The position numbers and the translations under genes are program-made. Below, piece by piece: positions 1 through 9,992 of a stretch of 64,000 bases of DNA (positions are counted from its first letter, which is position 1; each line of letters begins with the position of its first letter). The notes beneath the pieces were generated by a model, which saw nothing but the letters and a program-made list of their open reading frames with translations, ran no database searches and was not told the DNA's origin. Origin of the DNA: Entoloma clypeatum (taxonomy: Eukaryota > Basidiomycota > Agaricomycetes > Agaricales > Entolomataceae); assembly GCA_963565915.1 (NCBI GenBank), contig OY751496.1, forward strand, positions 3,162,001 to 3,226,000. Reading direction: 5' to 3'.

Positions 1-513
1 AAACACCAGGTTCGCATGGTTGAGGTGCGCGACAAAGATGCACCCAAAAAGTCGGATCAGAAATGGAAGCCTGGAGACCCTATTTTGGAAGCCGTCACTC
101 CCACACCACCTCCCACAACCAAACGACCCTCATATGTTGAACGATTTGCTCATCTTTTCGAGAAAGAGAACTTTGACAAGATCCCAAAGGAGAGGGAATG
201 GGACCATGGTATCGAACTTACACCGGACGCACCAAAGGAACTAGGGGGAAATACATATCCTATGACACAAAAGGAACAAGAAGAATTGGACGCATTCATT
301 GATGAGGGTCTAGCAACGGGAAAGATCCGCCCGTCCAAATCCCCTTATGCCTCCCCTTGCTTCTTCATCAACAACATTGTGGTTATCGGTAAAACCAAGG
401 AAGAACTTGCACGAAACACTGAAGAAATCCTACAGATCCTATCGGACAATGATTTGTTCCTAAAGGAGAAGAAGTGTTTATGGGAAGTAACGAAATGTCC
501 TATATTGGGATAT
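1..513 (+). pseudogene. Element B pol, 5' fragment (broken RT region)
   Basis: This is the left part of an old Ty3/gypsy pol gene, open at the window edge. The reading frame carries the segment that precedes the RT domain (EREWDHGIELTPDAP, IRPSKSPYASPCFFI). It then jumps straight to sequence normally found after the catalytic box (IVVIGKTKEELARNTEEIL). The RT core between them is missing, and where YxDD should stand the protein reads NN. At 513 the frame is cut by insertion of element A and resumes at 6619. The element cannot make active RT. Assignment to the same element as 6619-9778 rests on the shared target duplication gatat and on continuity of the protein (ILGY then VVGEG). Confidence 0.85.
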
Positions 514-947
514 TGTAAGGGCAACCACTTTCACTTTTCACTTTTCCTTTACTTTCCTCCTTTCCTTTCTATTCCACCATCTCCGACGTCCTCCGATCGT
601 ATCCGCTGTCTCCGACATCTTATCCGCCTCTCCGCATCTGACGACTCCGCCCCCATCCGCTACTCCGCACGTCGGATCGCAGGTACTATCATTCATCTTG
701 TTTCCATTCATCCTTCATCGCTACTCCCGATCATTGCTCATCATTCATGTGTCTCGTTTTATCTCTTATTTCATATCTCATTTTACTATTTATCGCAGCT
801 AGCTTGCAGGGGAATCCTTAGAACTTTCTCTTTGGATCTCCCTTGCAAGGTGTGTGTTGTATTACTTATCAGACTGCTCAATCTAAACTTTGGATCTCCC
901 TTGCAAGTATCTGAGTTTGAGTCTTGGATCGTAAGGTCGCCCTTACA
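514..947 (+). repeat. Element A 5' LTR
   Basis: The LTR has a 9-bp terminal inverted repeat. A TATA-like ctatttat lies near 786-793. About 30 bp further, at 820-829, is agaactttct, which is complementary to the sequence just downstream of the LTR and so marks a likely transcript start. The first half is very rich in TCCG tetramers. Confidence 0.95.
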
Positions 948-959
948 GTAGAAAGTTCT
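948..959 (+). promoter_or_regulatory. Element A primer-binding site, self-priming type
   Basis: Two bases (gt) follow the LTR, then agaaagttct at 950-959. This is the exact reverse complement of LTR bases 820-829. No tRNA 3' end match was recognised. In Tf1/sushi-type elements the first bases of the transcript fold back on the PBS to prime minus-strand synthesis. The position and the 2-nt gap match that model and recur in C2 and C3. Confidence 0.7.
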
Positions 960-1108
960 CATCTAATTGGACCGGGTCCGATTGCATCGTTGTCACGATT
1001 CCGCGCTTCGGAGTAGCTTCGTCCGCGTCCGACTCCGATACATCTCACACCCCTTCCAGTTCTTCTAATTACCTCTCCGTAACCGGTGATTCTGCTCCGC
1101 GCATAGTA

Positions 1109-2263
1109 ATGGACGACCCCAATCGCCTTGAACAGCTCGAGCACGAGTTCCAGGAACAACGTCAAACTCTCGCTGATATCTCGACTCAACTTGACCAACT
1201 CCTCCTCGCCTTCAACGCAATTCCTGCCCCAGCTCCGCCACCTATCCCACCTGCTCCCGCACCCGCACCTCCACCTGCTCCGCTCGCTCCGGCCAATCCG
1301 GGCGTGCGTCGAGCAAAACCCGCCAATCCGTCAGACTTCGACGGATCGCGCGCAAATGGCTGGACCTTTCTAAACTCCTGTGAATTGTTTATGGGGCTGG
1401 CTCCGGAACAGTTCGCAGACGACCACGCTAAAATTTATTGGGCCTTATCTTTCATGAAGAGTGGACGCGCAGCACGCTTTGCGGATCGCATTATCCGACA
1501 AGAGCGGAGGACCGGTGCTCCGCCTTATCGGACTTGGGTGGACTTCCGCGCCGTCTTTACAACGGAGTTCACTCCGAAGAATGAGGAACAGGACGCGAGA
1601 CTGATCCTCGAAGGAGAATCCTATTATCAAGGTCAACGGGATGTCGAGACCTATATTGACGAGTTCAAAGACTACATTGACAAAGCAGGCTATCAGGAGG
1701 ATACCAATATAGTACTCAAATTCCGCCATGGTCTCCGTTCCGACATTCAGAACGAGATCGCCACCCTGACCCACGGACGGCCTGCGGACGACAACCCCGA
1801 TGAGTGGTACTCTGCAGCACGAGTCAACGACGACAATAGAATTGCCAACAAAGCCTTCAAAGCCACTGCTCCGACCCGCACATCTGCCTTCCGCAACGTC
1901 GTTGGACCAAGAGTACCTGGCACCTCAGTATTCCCTCGCCCCTACATTCCATTCACTCCGCGTCCAGCTCCGCTCGCATCCGCAACCGCTCCGCCGACAA
2001 GGGACCCTAATGCAATGGACATTGATACTTCACGCGTCAAAGGCAAGAATGCCAATGCATGCTTCAGATGTAACAAAACGGGTCACTTCAGTCGTGAATG
2101 CCCCCTTCGCTTCGACGTCCGATTCATGACGATGGAGGAACAAGACGAGTTTATCATGGAACAACTCGTGGTCAAGGACGCGGCGGAAGGCAACTCCGTT
2201 CCGCCCACGGAGTCTGCGGAGTCGGAGGGAGGACAGGAGGATTTTCCTCCTCACAACGAGTGA
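1109..2263 (+). CDS. Element A Gag
   Basis: The 384-residue Gag binds and packages the element RNA into virus-like particles in the cytoplasm. A proline/alanine-rich stretch lies near residues 35-65. It is followed by a retrotransposon capsid-like helical region (about 75-230), where WTFLNSCELFMGL and ARLILEGESYYQGQRD lie. A CCHC zinc knuckle, CFRCNKTGHFSREC, lies near residue 318. The ATG at 1109 is the first in frame before the capsid region. The last 165 bp overlap pol, which lies in the -1 frame, so Pol is presumably made by -1 frameshifting. I see no classical slippery heptamer in the overlap. Confidence 0.93.
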   Translation: MDDPNRLEQLEHEFQEQRQTLADISTQLDQLLLAFNAIPAPAPPPIPPAPAPAPPPAPLAPANPGVRRAKPANPSDFDGSRANGWTFLNSCELFMGLAPEQFADDHAKIYWALSFMKSGRAARFADRIIRQERRTGAPPYRTWVDFRAVFTTEFTPKNEEQDARLILEGESYYQGQRDVETYIDEFKDYIDKAGYQEDTNIVLKFRHGLRSDIQNEIATLTHGRPADDNPDEWYSAARVNDDNRIANKAFKATAPTRTSAFRNVVGPRVPGTSVFPRPYIPFTPRPAPLASATAPPTRDPNAMDIDTSRVKGKNANACFRCNKTGHFSRECPLRFDVRFMTMEEQDEFIMEQLVVKDAAEGNSVPPTESAESEGGQEDFPPHNE

Positions 2264-5200
2264 ACAGTGCGCCCTCGTTGTCTACTAAAAATCGTTATGC
2301 TGCCTTATTTATGGAACAATATGATCCTATACCCTCCATCTCTAAGCCTGCAAACGATCCTATAGTCGCACCCAACTCCGCAAACCCTATCCGCATCCGC
2401 TTCTCTAAGTGGGAACGGCGGCTTCCAAAACAATATGTTCTCGCCGCAGCCGCTCGCTCCGACAATTCCCTCGAACTAGACATAGTTCTCGAAACTACCG
2501 ACACTAAAGACATACTATCACAAAAGGCCTTACTCGACAGTGGGGCAACAGGATCGTTTATTGAACGTACTCTGGTCGAGAAACACCGACTCTCTACTCG
2601 AAAACTACAACGCGCAATTCCGGTATACAACATCGACGGAACTCCGAATGAGGCCGGAGCAATAACGGAGGTGTTGGACGTAGTGCTCCGCTATCGGGAT
2701 CACTCGGAACGGACCCAGCTTGCAGTCACAAGTTTGGGAAAACAAGAAATCGTGTTAGGCTTCACTTGGCTCAAAGAACACAACCCCGAGGTAGATTGGA
2801 CTTCAGGGGAAGTGAAGATGAGCCGGTGTCCTGCACGATGTCGGACATGCCAACAGGAGGCAGCCCAAGAGCGGAAGGAGCGGAAGTTCGAACAAGTCCG
2901 CATCCGAGCCTGTCGGATGGGTTCCACTCCGACGTCCGGTCTAGAGGAGGAGGCTCCACGCGGCCCATGGGTGGAGGATGTCACAGAAGGAGAAGAAACG
3001 GAGGAGTTAGCGGAAGACGATGAGGAAGAGGATGAGTTTGAGGAGGGAGACCGCCTTTTTGTCGGAACAGTACCTGCGGAGGCGGAGTTCATCCGCGCTT
3101 CATCCAATATCTCGCAACGTCTATCGGAGGCCTTCCTCAGTAACCAGAAACCCAAATCTTTCCGCGATTCCGTACCAGACCACTTGTTTGATTTCGAAGA
3201 CGTATTCTCAAAGACCTCTTTCGACACCTTACCGGAAGAGCGGACGTGGGACCACGCCATTGAACTTGTTCCGGACGCCTCTCCGGCGGGTTGTAAGGTA
3301 TATCCGCTCGCCCCGAACGAACAGAAAGAACTCGACGCGTTTTTGGAGGAAAACCTTGCAACTGGTCGGATCCGCCCTTCCAAGTCTCCGATGGCATCTC
3401 CGGTGTTCTATATCAAGAAAAAGGATGGCTCCCTTCGTCTTGTACAAGACTACCGGTCACTCAATTCCAAAACTATCAAAAACAAGTATCCGCTTCCGCT
3501 CATATCCGAACTGATCAATAAACTTCAACGCGCTCAATACTTCACCAAACTCGACATCCGCTGGGGTTACAACAATGTACGGATAAAGCCCGGAGACGAG
3601 TGGAAGGCCGCTTTTCGGACCAATCGCGGACTCTATGAACCATTGGTGATGTTCTTCGGCCTCACTAATAGTCCATCCACATTCCAGACTATGATGAACG
3701 AGATCTTTCAGGACCTTATCACTGAAGGTGTAGTTTGTGTTTACCTTGACGATATACTCATCTTCACGGAGACCCTTGCGGAACATCGGAGGGTCACACG
3801 GATTGTACTGGAACGACTTCGCGAACACAAACTCTATCTAAAACCAGAGAAATGCGAGTTTGAGCAAACGCGCATTGAATACTTAGGCCTTATTATTGAA
3901 CAAGGACGCGTAGAGATGGATCCGGTGAAAGTAGCGGGGGTCGCGGAGTGGCCTGCTCCGACAAACGTCCGAGAAGTACAGTCCTTTCTGGGGTTCACTA
4001 ACTTCTATCGCCGTTTTATTGAAGGGTTTTCGGACATCGCGCGCCCTCTTTTCGAGCTCACGAAGAAGGGGCACCTCTGGTCTTGGAAGGAAGGAGAAGT
4101 GTCCGCATTTGCGGAGTTGAAGCGGAGGATTACATCCGCTCCGATCCTGGTCTTAGCTGATCATCGAAAGGAGTGGCGGGTAGAAGCGGATAGCTCGGAC
4201 TTTGCAACCGGAGCAGTACTGTCCCAACCAACAGAGGACGGTAAGTGGCACCCTGTCGCATTCTATTCCAAAAGCCTCAGTCCGGTGGAACGCAACTACG
4301 AGATCTATGACAAGGAGATGTTGGCAGTGGTCCGCGCATTAGAGGAGTGGAGGCACTTCCTTGAAGGAGCGGAGAAGACAGTGGAGATTTGGACGGACCA
4401 CAAAAATCTTGAGTACTTCATGACAGCTCAAAAACTAAATCGACGACAAGCTAGATGGTCCTTATACCTCGCTCGTTTCGATTTTAAAATGCACCATCGA
4501 CCTGGAAAGTCAATGGGCAAGTCCGACGCTTTGTCCCGACGAGCGGACCACGGAGACGGATCGCGGGACAACGAAAACATCATCCTTCTTCGACCAGAAT
4601 TGTTTGCAGTGCGAGCAATGCGTGGGGTAACTGTTCAAGGGGAAGAACGCGACGTCCTCTGTCAGGTCCGACAGGGAATCCGAGAGGGGCTACTGGAGGA
4701 TAGTGTGGCGGAGGTCGTCAGATCCCTTCCGACCGTCGGAGCGGGGTCCGTCCGAAGTGCGGAGTGGAGGCAAGCGGAAGGTTTGCTCTACTTCAGGGAT
4801 CGTATCTATGTTCCTAATAATCCCCAACTGCGTCATCGGATCCTCACACAACACCACGACACTCCGGTGGCCGGACATCCGGGACGGTGGAAAACCTTGG
4901 AACTGGTGTCGCGCAATTACTGGTGGCCACACATGTCTCGTTTAATAGGTCAATATTGCAAGACATGCGACTCATGCCTCCGCACCAAGGTCCGACGCAC
5001 TCCGCCCTCCGGAGAGCTCAATCCACTACCGGTCCCCACGGAGCGGTGGCAAGTAACCAGTGTTGACTTCATTACTGAACTACCAGAAGCCCACGGCTAC
5101 GACGCTATCATGGTGGTAGTGGACTCAGTAGGGAAGCGGGGACACTTCATCCCGACGCACTCCGACATCTCCGCACTCGGGACTGCACGCTCCTATATTC

Positions 5201-6168
5201 AAAACGTCTGGAAACTCCACGGACTACCGGAGGCCATTGTCTCCGACCGCGGACCACAGTTTGTCGCCAAGTTCACGCGCGAACTATATAGGCTACTTGG
5301 CATTAAGATTGCTGCCTCGACAGCCTACCATCCGCAGTCGGACGGACAGACGGAGCGGGTCAATCAAGGATTGGAACAATATCTTCGCCTATTCGTCAAT
5401 GAACGTCAAGATGATTGGGACGAATGGCTTCCGATGGCTGAATTTGCATACAACAACCATGTTCACGCATCGACACGTCAAACTCCGTTCTACATTGACA
5501 CCGGCCGCCATCCGCGCATGGGATTCGAACCTCGCGAGAAGCGGACGGAAATCGAGGCGGTAGCGGATTTCAGCGAGCGGATGAAGTCCGCTCTGGAAGA
5601 GGCTCGCGCAGCACTAACAAAGGCAAAGGACGACATGGCGCGATACTACAACCAGCATCGGAGCACCACTCCGACATTCCGCCCGGGGGACAAGGTCTTT
5701 TTAGACTCATCGGACCTCAAAACCACCCGACCCACAAAAAAACTTGCACATCGGTACGTAGGCCCTTTCCCAGTGGTCCGACCTGTCGGAACACATGCCT
5801 ACGAACTTCGCCTTCCCCCTTCCATGTCCCGCATTCACCCAGTATTCCACGTCGTCAAACTTTCATTAGTTCCCGACGACCCTTTCCGACGCCAAGTCCG
5901 CTCTCCTCCGCCTCCGACGGTAGTGGGAGAAGAATTGGAGTATGATGTTGAAAACCTCTTGGACAGCCGACTGCATCGAGGCAAGCTTCAATTCTTGGTC
6001 AAATGGAAGGGATATGGCTACGAAGAGAACTCCTGGGAAGCAGAAGACAATGTCCACGCTCCGCGCCTAGTCCGCGACTTCTACCGACGTCATCCGGGAG
6101 CTCCGCGTCGGATCTCCGCTGCGATATTCGACTCGTTTCGCCTGACACGTCGAGACGCCGTGCCTTGA
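2098..6168 (+). CDS. Element A Pol (protease-RT-RNase H-integrase-chromodomain)
   Basis: The open frame has 1,356 codons. The first part overlaps gag, so the true N-terminus depends on the frameshift. In order it encodes: an aspartic protease (ALLDSGATGSFIE, about residue 147); RT with YLDDILIF at 549; RNase H (WRVEADSSDFATGAVLS, WTDHKNLEYF); an integrase HHCC zinc finger (HDTPVAGHP ... CKTCDSC); a D,D-35-E core (VDFITELPE, SDRGPQF, GQTERVNQ); and a C-terminal chromodomain (EYDVENLLDSRLHRGKLQFL, VKWKGYGYEENSWE). All catalytic residues I could check are present and there is no internal stop. Chromodomains of this group usually steer integration to particular chromatin marks. The stop lies 11 bp before the 3' LTR. 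Confidence 0.96.
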   Translation: MPPSLRRPIHDDGGTRRVYHGTTRGQGRGGRQLRSAHGVCGVGGRTGGFSSSQRVNSAPSLSTKNRYAALFMEQYDPIPSISKPANDPIVAPNSANPIRIRFSKWERRLPKQYVLAAAARSDNSLELDIVLETTDTKDILSQKALLDSGATGSFIERTLVEKHRLSTRKLQRAIPVYNIDGTPNEAGAITEVLDVVLRYRDHSERTQLAVTSLGKQEIVLGFTWLKEHNPEVDWTSGEVKMSRCPARCRTCQQEAAQERKERKFEQVRIRACRMGSTPTSGLEEEAPRGPWVEDVTEGEETEELAEDDEEEDEFEEGDRLFVGTVPAEAEFIRASSNISQRLSEAFLSNQKPKSFRDSVPDHLFDFEDVFSKTSFDTLPEERTWDHAIELVPDASPAGCKVYPLAPNEQKELDAFLEENLATGRIRPSKSPMASPVFYIKKKDGSLRLVQDYRSLNSKTIKNKYPLPLISELINKLQRAQYFTKLDIRWGYNNVRIKPGDEWKAAFRTNRGLYEPLVMFFGLTNSPSTFQTMMNEIFQDLITEGVVCVYLDDILIFTETLAEHRRVTRIVLERLREHKLYLKPEKCEFEQTRIEYLGLIIEQGRVEMDPVKVAGVAEWPAPTNVREVQSFLGFTNFYRRFIEGFSDIARPLFELTKKGHLWSWKEGEVSAFAELKRRITSAPILVLADHRKEWRVEADSSDFATGAVLSQPTEDGKWHPVAFYSKSLSPVERNYEIYDKEMLAVVRALEEWRHFLEGAEKTVEIWTDHKNLEYFMTAQKLNRRQARWSLYLARFDFKMHHRPGKSMGKSDALSRRADHGDGSRDNENIILLRPELFAVRAMRGVTVQGEERDVLCQVRQGIREGLLEDSVAEVVRSLPTVGAGSVRSAEWRQAEGLLYFRDRIYVPNNPQLRHRILTQHHDTPVAGHPGRWKTLELVSRNYWWPHMSRLIGQYCKTCDSCLRTKVRRTPPSGELNPLPVPTERWQVTSVDFITELPEAHGYDAIMVVVDSVGKRGHFIPTHSDISALGTARSYIQNVWKLHGLPEAIVSDRGPQFVAKFTRELYRLLGIKIAASTAYHPQSDGQTERVNQGLEQYLRLFVNERQDDWDEWLPMAEFAYNNHVHASTRQTPFYIDTGRHPRMGFEPREKRTEIEAVADFSERMKSALEEARAALTKAKDDMARYYNQHRSTTPTFRPGDKVFLDSSDLKTTRPTKKLAHRYVGPFPVVRPVGTHAYELRLPPSMSRIHPVFHVVKLSLVPDDPFRRQVRSPPPPTVVGEELEYDVENLLDSRLHRGKLQFLVKWKGYGYEENSWEAEDNVHAPRLVRDFYRRHPGAPRRISAAIFDSFRLTRRDAVP

Positions 6169-6179
6169 AGGGGGGGTGA
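6168..6179 (+). promoter_or_regulatory. Element A polypurine tract
   Basis: A G-rich run overlaps the pol stop and abuts the 3' LTR, as expected of the plus-strand primer site. Confidence 0.8.
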
Positions 6180-6613
6180 TGTAAGGGCAACCACTTTCAC
6201 TTTTCACTTTTCCTTTACTTTCCTCCTTTCCTTTCTATTCCACCATCTCCGACGTCCTCCGATCGTATCCGCTGTCTCCGACATCTTATCCGCCTCTCCG
6301 CATCTGACGACTCCGCCCCCATCCGCTACTCCGCACGTCGGATCGCAGGTACTATCATTCATCTTGTTTCCATTCATCCTTCATCGCTACTCCCGATCAT
6401 TGCTCATCATTCATGTGTCTCGTTTTATCTCTTATTTCATATCTCATTTTACTATTTATCGCAGCTAGCTTGCAGGGGAATCCTTAGAACTTTCTCTTTG
6501 GATCTCCCTTGCAAGGTGTGTGTTGTATTACTTATCAGACTGCTCAATCTAAACTTTGGATCTCCCTTGCAAGTATCTGAGTTTGAGTCTTGGATCGTAA
6601 GGTCGCCCTTACA
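6180..6613 (+). repeat. Element A 3' LTR
   Basis: Same length as the 5' LTR and identical to it by eye, starting TG and ending CA. It is followed by the duplication gatat at 6614-6618. Confidence 0.95.
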
Positions 6614-6618
6614 GATAT

Positions 6619-8871
6619 GTGGTTGGTGAGGGATGTGTTGAGATGGAAACTGAGAAGGTGGATACAATTCGAAACTGACGAGCACCCACATCAAAAAAGG
6701 AAGTTCAGAAGTTCCTTGGATTTGCTAACTTCTATCGATGATTTATTGAAGGGTACTCAAACATCGCAAAACCTCTCACCGCGCTCACAGGCGGTATGGC
6801 ATTTACTTGGGGACCAACAGAGCAGCAAGCCTTTGAAGGTCTCATACCGGCAATTACATCGGCACCGGTCTTGGCATTACCAAAACCAGAGGGACAGTTC
6901 AGGGTTGAAACCGATGCATCGGGCGATGCAATTGGAGCAGTACTCTCTCAGAAGCAAGACGACAAATGGCACCCCATCGCATTCTTGTCGCGGACCATGT
7001 CCGCGGCCGAACAGAATTACAAGATATACGACAAGGAACTTCTGGCAGTCGTGGAAGCATTGAAAGATTGGAGACACTATCTGCTCGAAGCCAGGGAACG
7101 TTTTGAAATCCTGACTGATCACAAGAACCTGGAATATTTCTGTCGTCCTCAGGACCTGAATCAACGACAGCGACGCTGGAAAATGAAGTTACAAGACTAT
7201 GACTTCGAATTATGGCATGTGCCCGGCAAGACCAATGCGAAAGCGGACATCCTGTCACGCTTACCCTGGTATGAAGCGGAACTTGAACCACAGGACAGTG
7301 ACCAAATGCTCAAGGAGGGACTATTCTTGAAACAATTGGAATCAGAAGATGTGGTACAAATGGAGATGTTCACGGAGGAACAATTCTTTGAAGGGGGTGA
7401 AACATCTGACTCCATCAAAATTGGAAACGTCACGACCATCGAAAATCCGTGGATTACACGCATCAAGGGTTCAAACCGCATGGAGACAGAAGTAGCCCAG
7501 GGTCTAAAGAAGAATCCTCATTGGTATCAACAGGAAAACGGCATCACATATGCAGGCGAACGAGTCTATGTCCCACCAGATCCACAATTGCGACAAGAAT
7601 TGATGTTTGAATCACACGATGCACCAGTGGCTGGACATCCAGGACAGTACTGGACACATGAACTCCTCACTCGCACCTACTGGTGGCCTACCATACTGCA
7701 TGATGTGAAGAAGTACGTGAAGGGTTGCGACACTTGTCAACGCAACAAGATTAATCGACAAAAGCGACATGCTCCGCTACATCCCCATGCAGCACCAAGT
7801 CACCCATGGGAAGACATAGGAATCGACGTCGTGGGACCGATACCAGAATCTGATGGAAAAAACGCAATTCTGGTCATCACAGACAGACATTCAAAGATGC
7901 TTCACCTCATTCCGACAACCGTGGAACTATCGGCTGAAGGATTAGCCAAGATCTATCGGGATCAGATATGGAAGCTTCATGGGATCCCCAAGAAGATCAT
8001 CAGCGATAGGGGACCACAGTTCGCTGCGAAGTTCATGGAGATACTCTGCCGCATGTTAGGGATCAAGAGGAACCTGTCCACCGCATACCACCCACAGACT
8101 GATGGACAGGCCGAGCGATCGCATCAGGAAACAGAAGCATTCTTATGAAACTTTGTCAACCATCTACAGGATGATTGGGCAGAATGGATCGCAATCGCAG
8201 AGTTCCAGTACAATGACAAAGAACACCAGGCAACGAAGCACACCCCATTCTACCTCAACTACAGTTTACATCCATGGAAGGGAGAACTCATGTTAGAAGA
8301 TACCAATCCGGCTGCCAACGATTTCTTGAAAAAACTCAAACAGGCACAAGAAGAAGCCAATGCTGCGCTGAAACAAGCACAGGATCAGATGAAGAAGACA
8401 GTTGACACATGGCGAAGTCCGTCTCGGGACTACCGCATCGGAGACAAGGTGTGGCTGGAAGGGACTAACATCAGGACCGATCGACCCTCAAAGAAACTCG
8501 ATGCACTCCGACATGGACCATTCAAAGTCCTAGAGAAGAAAGGAGCTAGCGCGTACCTTCTTGATCTTCCGAAGACTTGGAAGATGATTCACCCTGTGTT
8601 CAACGAGACCCTGTTGTCACCATATGAAACTCCGAAGTACGCCATCCAGAAAAAGAAACCAGCCCCTGATCCGATCATCGTCGAAGGACGAGAAGAGTAC
8701 CATGTGTCTACGATCCTGGACTCTCGAAAGTTCCGCGGAAAGATCCAGTACCTTGTCCAGTGGGAAGGATATGGCCCAGAAGAGAACACATGGGAACCGC
8801 GAGCTAATGTTCAGAACGCTCAAGATTTGATCTGTGATTTCCATCGGCAGAACCCGTCACGTCCACGATAA
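6619..8871 (+). pseudogene. Element B pol, 3' part (RNase H-integrase-chromodomain)
   Basis: The gypsy pol frame interrupted at 513 continues here. The first 180 bp contain stops (after EKVDTIRN and in FYR*FIEGY). RNase H (FRVETDASGDAIGAVLSQ, LTDHKNLEYF), the integrase zinc finger (HDAPVAGHP, CDTCQRNK) and the integrase core (IDVVGPIPESDG, SDRGPQFAAKF, DGQAERSHQETE) follow. Another stop at 8146-8148 splits the integrase. The C-terminal chromodomain reads EYHVSTILDSRKFRGKIQYL then VQWEGYGPEENTWE. It is a different lineage from A and C1-C3, with lower GC and few TCCG tetramers. Besides the stops it lacks the RT core, so it is dead. Confidence 0.9.
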
Positions 8872-8993
8872 AAGACACCCGTTGAAATCAGCAACAGCAT
8901 CGACCTCATCAGTCAAAAACCCACCGAGTTCTCCGCTCCGTCTTCAATATAGCTACTCCATTCTTCCTCTATCTCTCCAACATCCTCCGCACC

Positions 8994-9356
8994 ATGTCCA
9001 CCGCCACCACCACATCCACCGAAACCAACCCCGCCATCACTGCCCTCATGGGTGAAGCCCTCTCCATGAGAGACCAGATCCACGCGCTAGAAGCCTCACT
9101 CGCCGACATCCTGCATCGACAGATGCACATCCGCCTCCATTCTTTATCCGACCTCCCCGTCGCACCAACCCCCGAAGAAAAACAAATCCTCAGAAACTAC
9201 ACCCGTACGCTGGTCATTGAAAACCGGCGCATCCGACTAGCCGTCCGGAGTCTCGAGCTCGCCGTCGCCATCAACGAAGAGCTAATAGACGATTGGAGCC
9301 TCAAGGAGAATGGCTCCTGGACAAACAACGACGATGCCGGAGGATGGGGACAATGA
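8994..9356 (+). CDS. Element B extra 3' sense ORF, helical protein of 120 aa
   Basis: This intact small ORF lies between the pol stop (8871) and the 3' LTR (9391) on the sense strand. After a Thr-rich start it looks almost wholly helical: MRDQIHALEASLADILHRQ (about residues 23-41) and a second segment ENRRIRLAVRSLELAVAINE (75-94), separated by a proline-containing loop. The tail is acidic with Trp and Gly. I recognise no family. It stays open although B pol is broken, so it was either kept intact or has escaped mutation by being short. An accessory or structural role is a guess. Confidence 0.5.
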   Translation: MSTATTTSTETNPAITALMGEALSMRDQIHALEASLADILHRQMHIRLHSLSDLPVAPTPEEKQILRNYTRTLVIENRRIRLAVRSLELAVAINEELIDDWSLKENGSWTNNDDAGGWGQ

Positions 9357-9390
9357 CTCTGTGAGGACACAGAGCTTGAGGAGGGGAACA

Positions 9391-9778
9391 TGTTACGGAC
9401 TTACCGGTTTGTATGTTACGCACTTTTCCCTTGCATTGTACCTTCGTTATTTCTTTGACTCATCGGACCGCTTATTCATTTACCTTTACTCTACCATTCT
9501 CCTTTAGTATACTTTGCTCCCGCGCTGACTCGCACTCCGCAGTAGGGATTACTCAGTCCGCAGTTGTCTGACTCACTTTGCACTGCCTTTCCGCAGTTAC
9601 TGACTCATCCGCACTGCCTTCCGCAGCTACTGACTCACTCGCTACCGCTCGTAGCCAGTACTATATAAACCCCATGTACCATAGCTACATTCCTTAGATT
9701 TAGCAATCACTTTGCTCTTCGCCTTTCCACTTCCTGCATACTCTGCCCGAACCTTGGAATGGTTTGTTAAGCATAACA
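9391..9778 (+). repeat. Element B 3' LTR
   Basis: The 388-bp LTR starts TGTTACGGAC and ends GCATAACA. It contains actatataaac near 9660 as a TATA box. Between about 9530 and 9650 there are imperfect tandem copies of a roughly 32-bp unit built from ccgcag, actgactca and gcactgcctt. The next five bases, ccata, should be the target duplication, but the left end is outside the window. Confidence 0.8.
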
Positions 9779-9787
9779 CCATAGGTA

Positions 9788-9992
9788 CTCACAAAACTGA
9801 TTCAATGAGTTGCTGATTTAATTTAATCATATCTCCATGGATTATGATCTAAATCATATGATTCCTTTATATTCTGAAAGCCCTGAAGTAGGGCTTTCAA
9901 TTATATACCAAAGGTTTAATTCAATTGGTATTCTTTGCAGAGTTATCTTGAAGGTATTCAAAAAGCAACAAACATCGAATCAGTTTTGTGAG
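9788..9992. mobile_element. Foldback/MITE-like element, 205 bp
   Basis: The AT-rich segment is bounded by inverted repeats. It begins ctcacaaaactgattcaatg and ends in the complement ctcacaaaactgattcgatg, with weaker pairing for several more bases. An internal palindromic stretch, gaaagccctgaagtagggctttc, lies in the middle. It has no coding capacity. It lies between the target site of element B and the remnant gag of copia D. No clear duplication flanks it (ggta left, gcac right), so the exact ends are uncertain. Confidence 0.5.

Larger units (their letters stand above)
514..6613 (+). mobile_element. Element A: intact Ty3/gypsy chromovirus
   Basis: This is a full-length LTR retrotransposon of 6,100 bp. 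It has two 434-bp LTRs starting TGTAAGGGC and ending GCCCTTACA, a leader, gag and pol overlapping in the -1 frame, and a G-rich polypurine tract. It is flanked by the perfect duplication gatat at 509-513 and 6614-6618. I compared the two LTRs by eye and saw no difference, and neither ORF is broken, so insertion is recent and the copy may be autonomous. The C-terminal chromodomain places it among the chromoviruses. It lacks the extra 3' antisense gene found in C1, C2 and C3: only 11 bp separate the pol stop from the 3' LTR. Confidence 0.96.

Noticed and set aside
2700..3383. Minus-strand ORF of 227 aa inside element A pol
   Set aside because: It lies opposite the protease-to-RT spacer, a Glu-rich region that reads as Ser-rich on the other strand. 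There is no domain and no counterpart in the C elements, and it is not in the slot of the C-family antisense gene.
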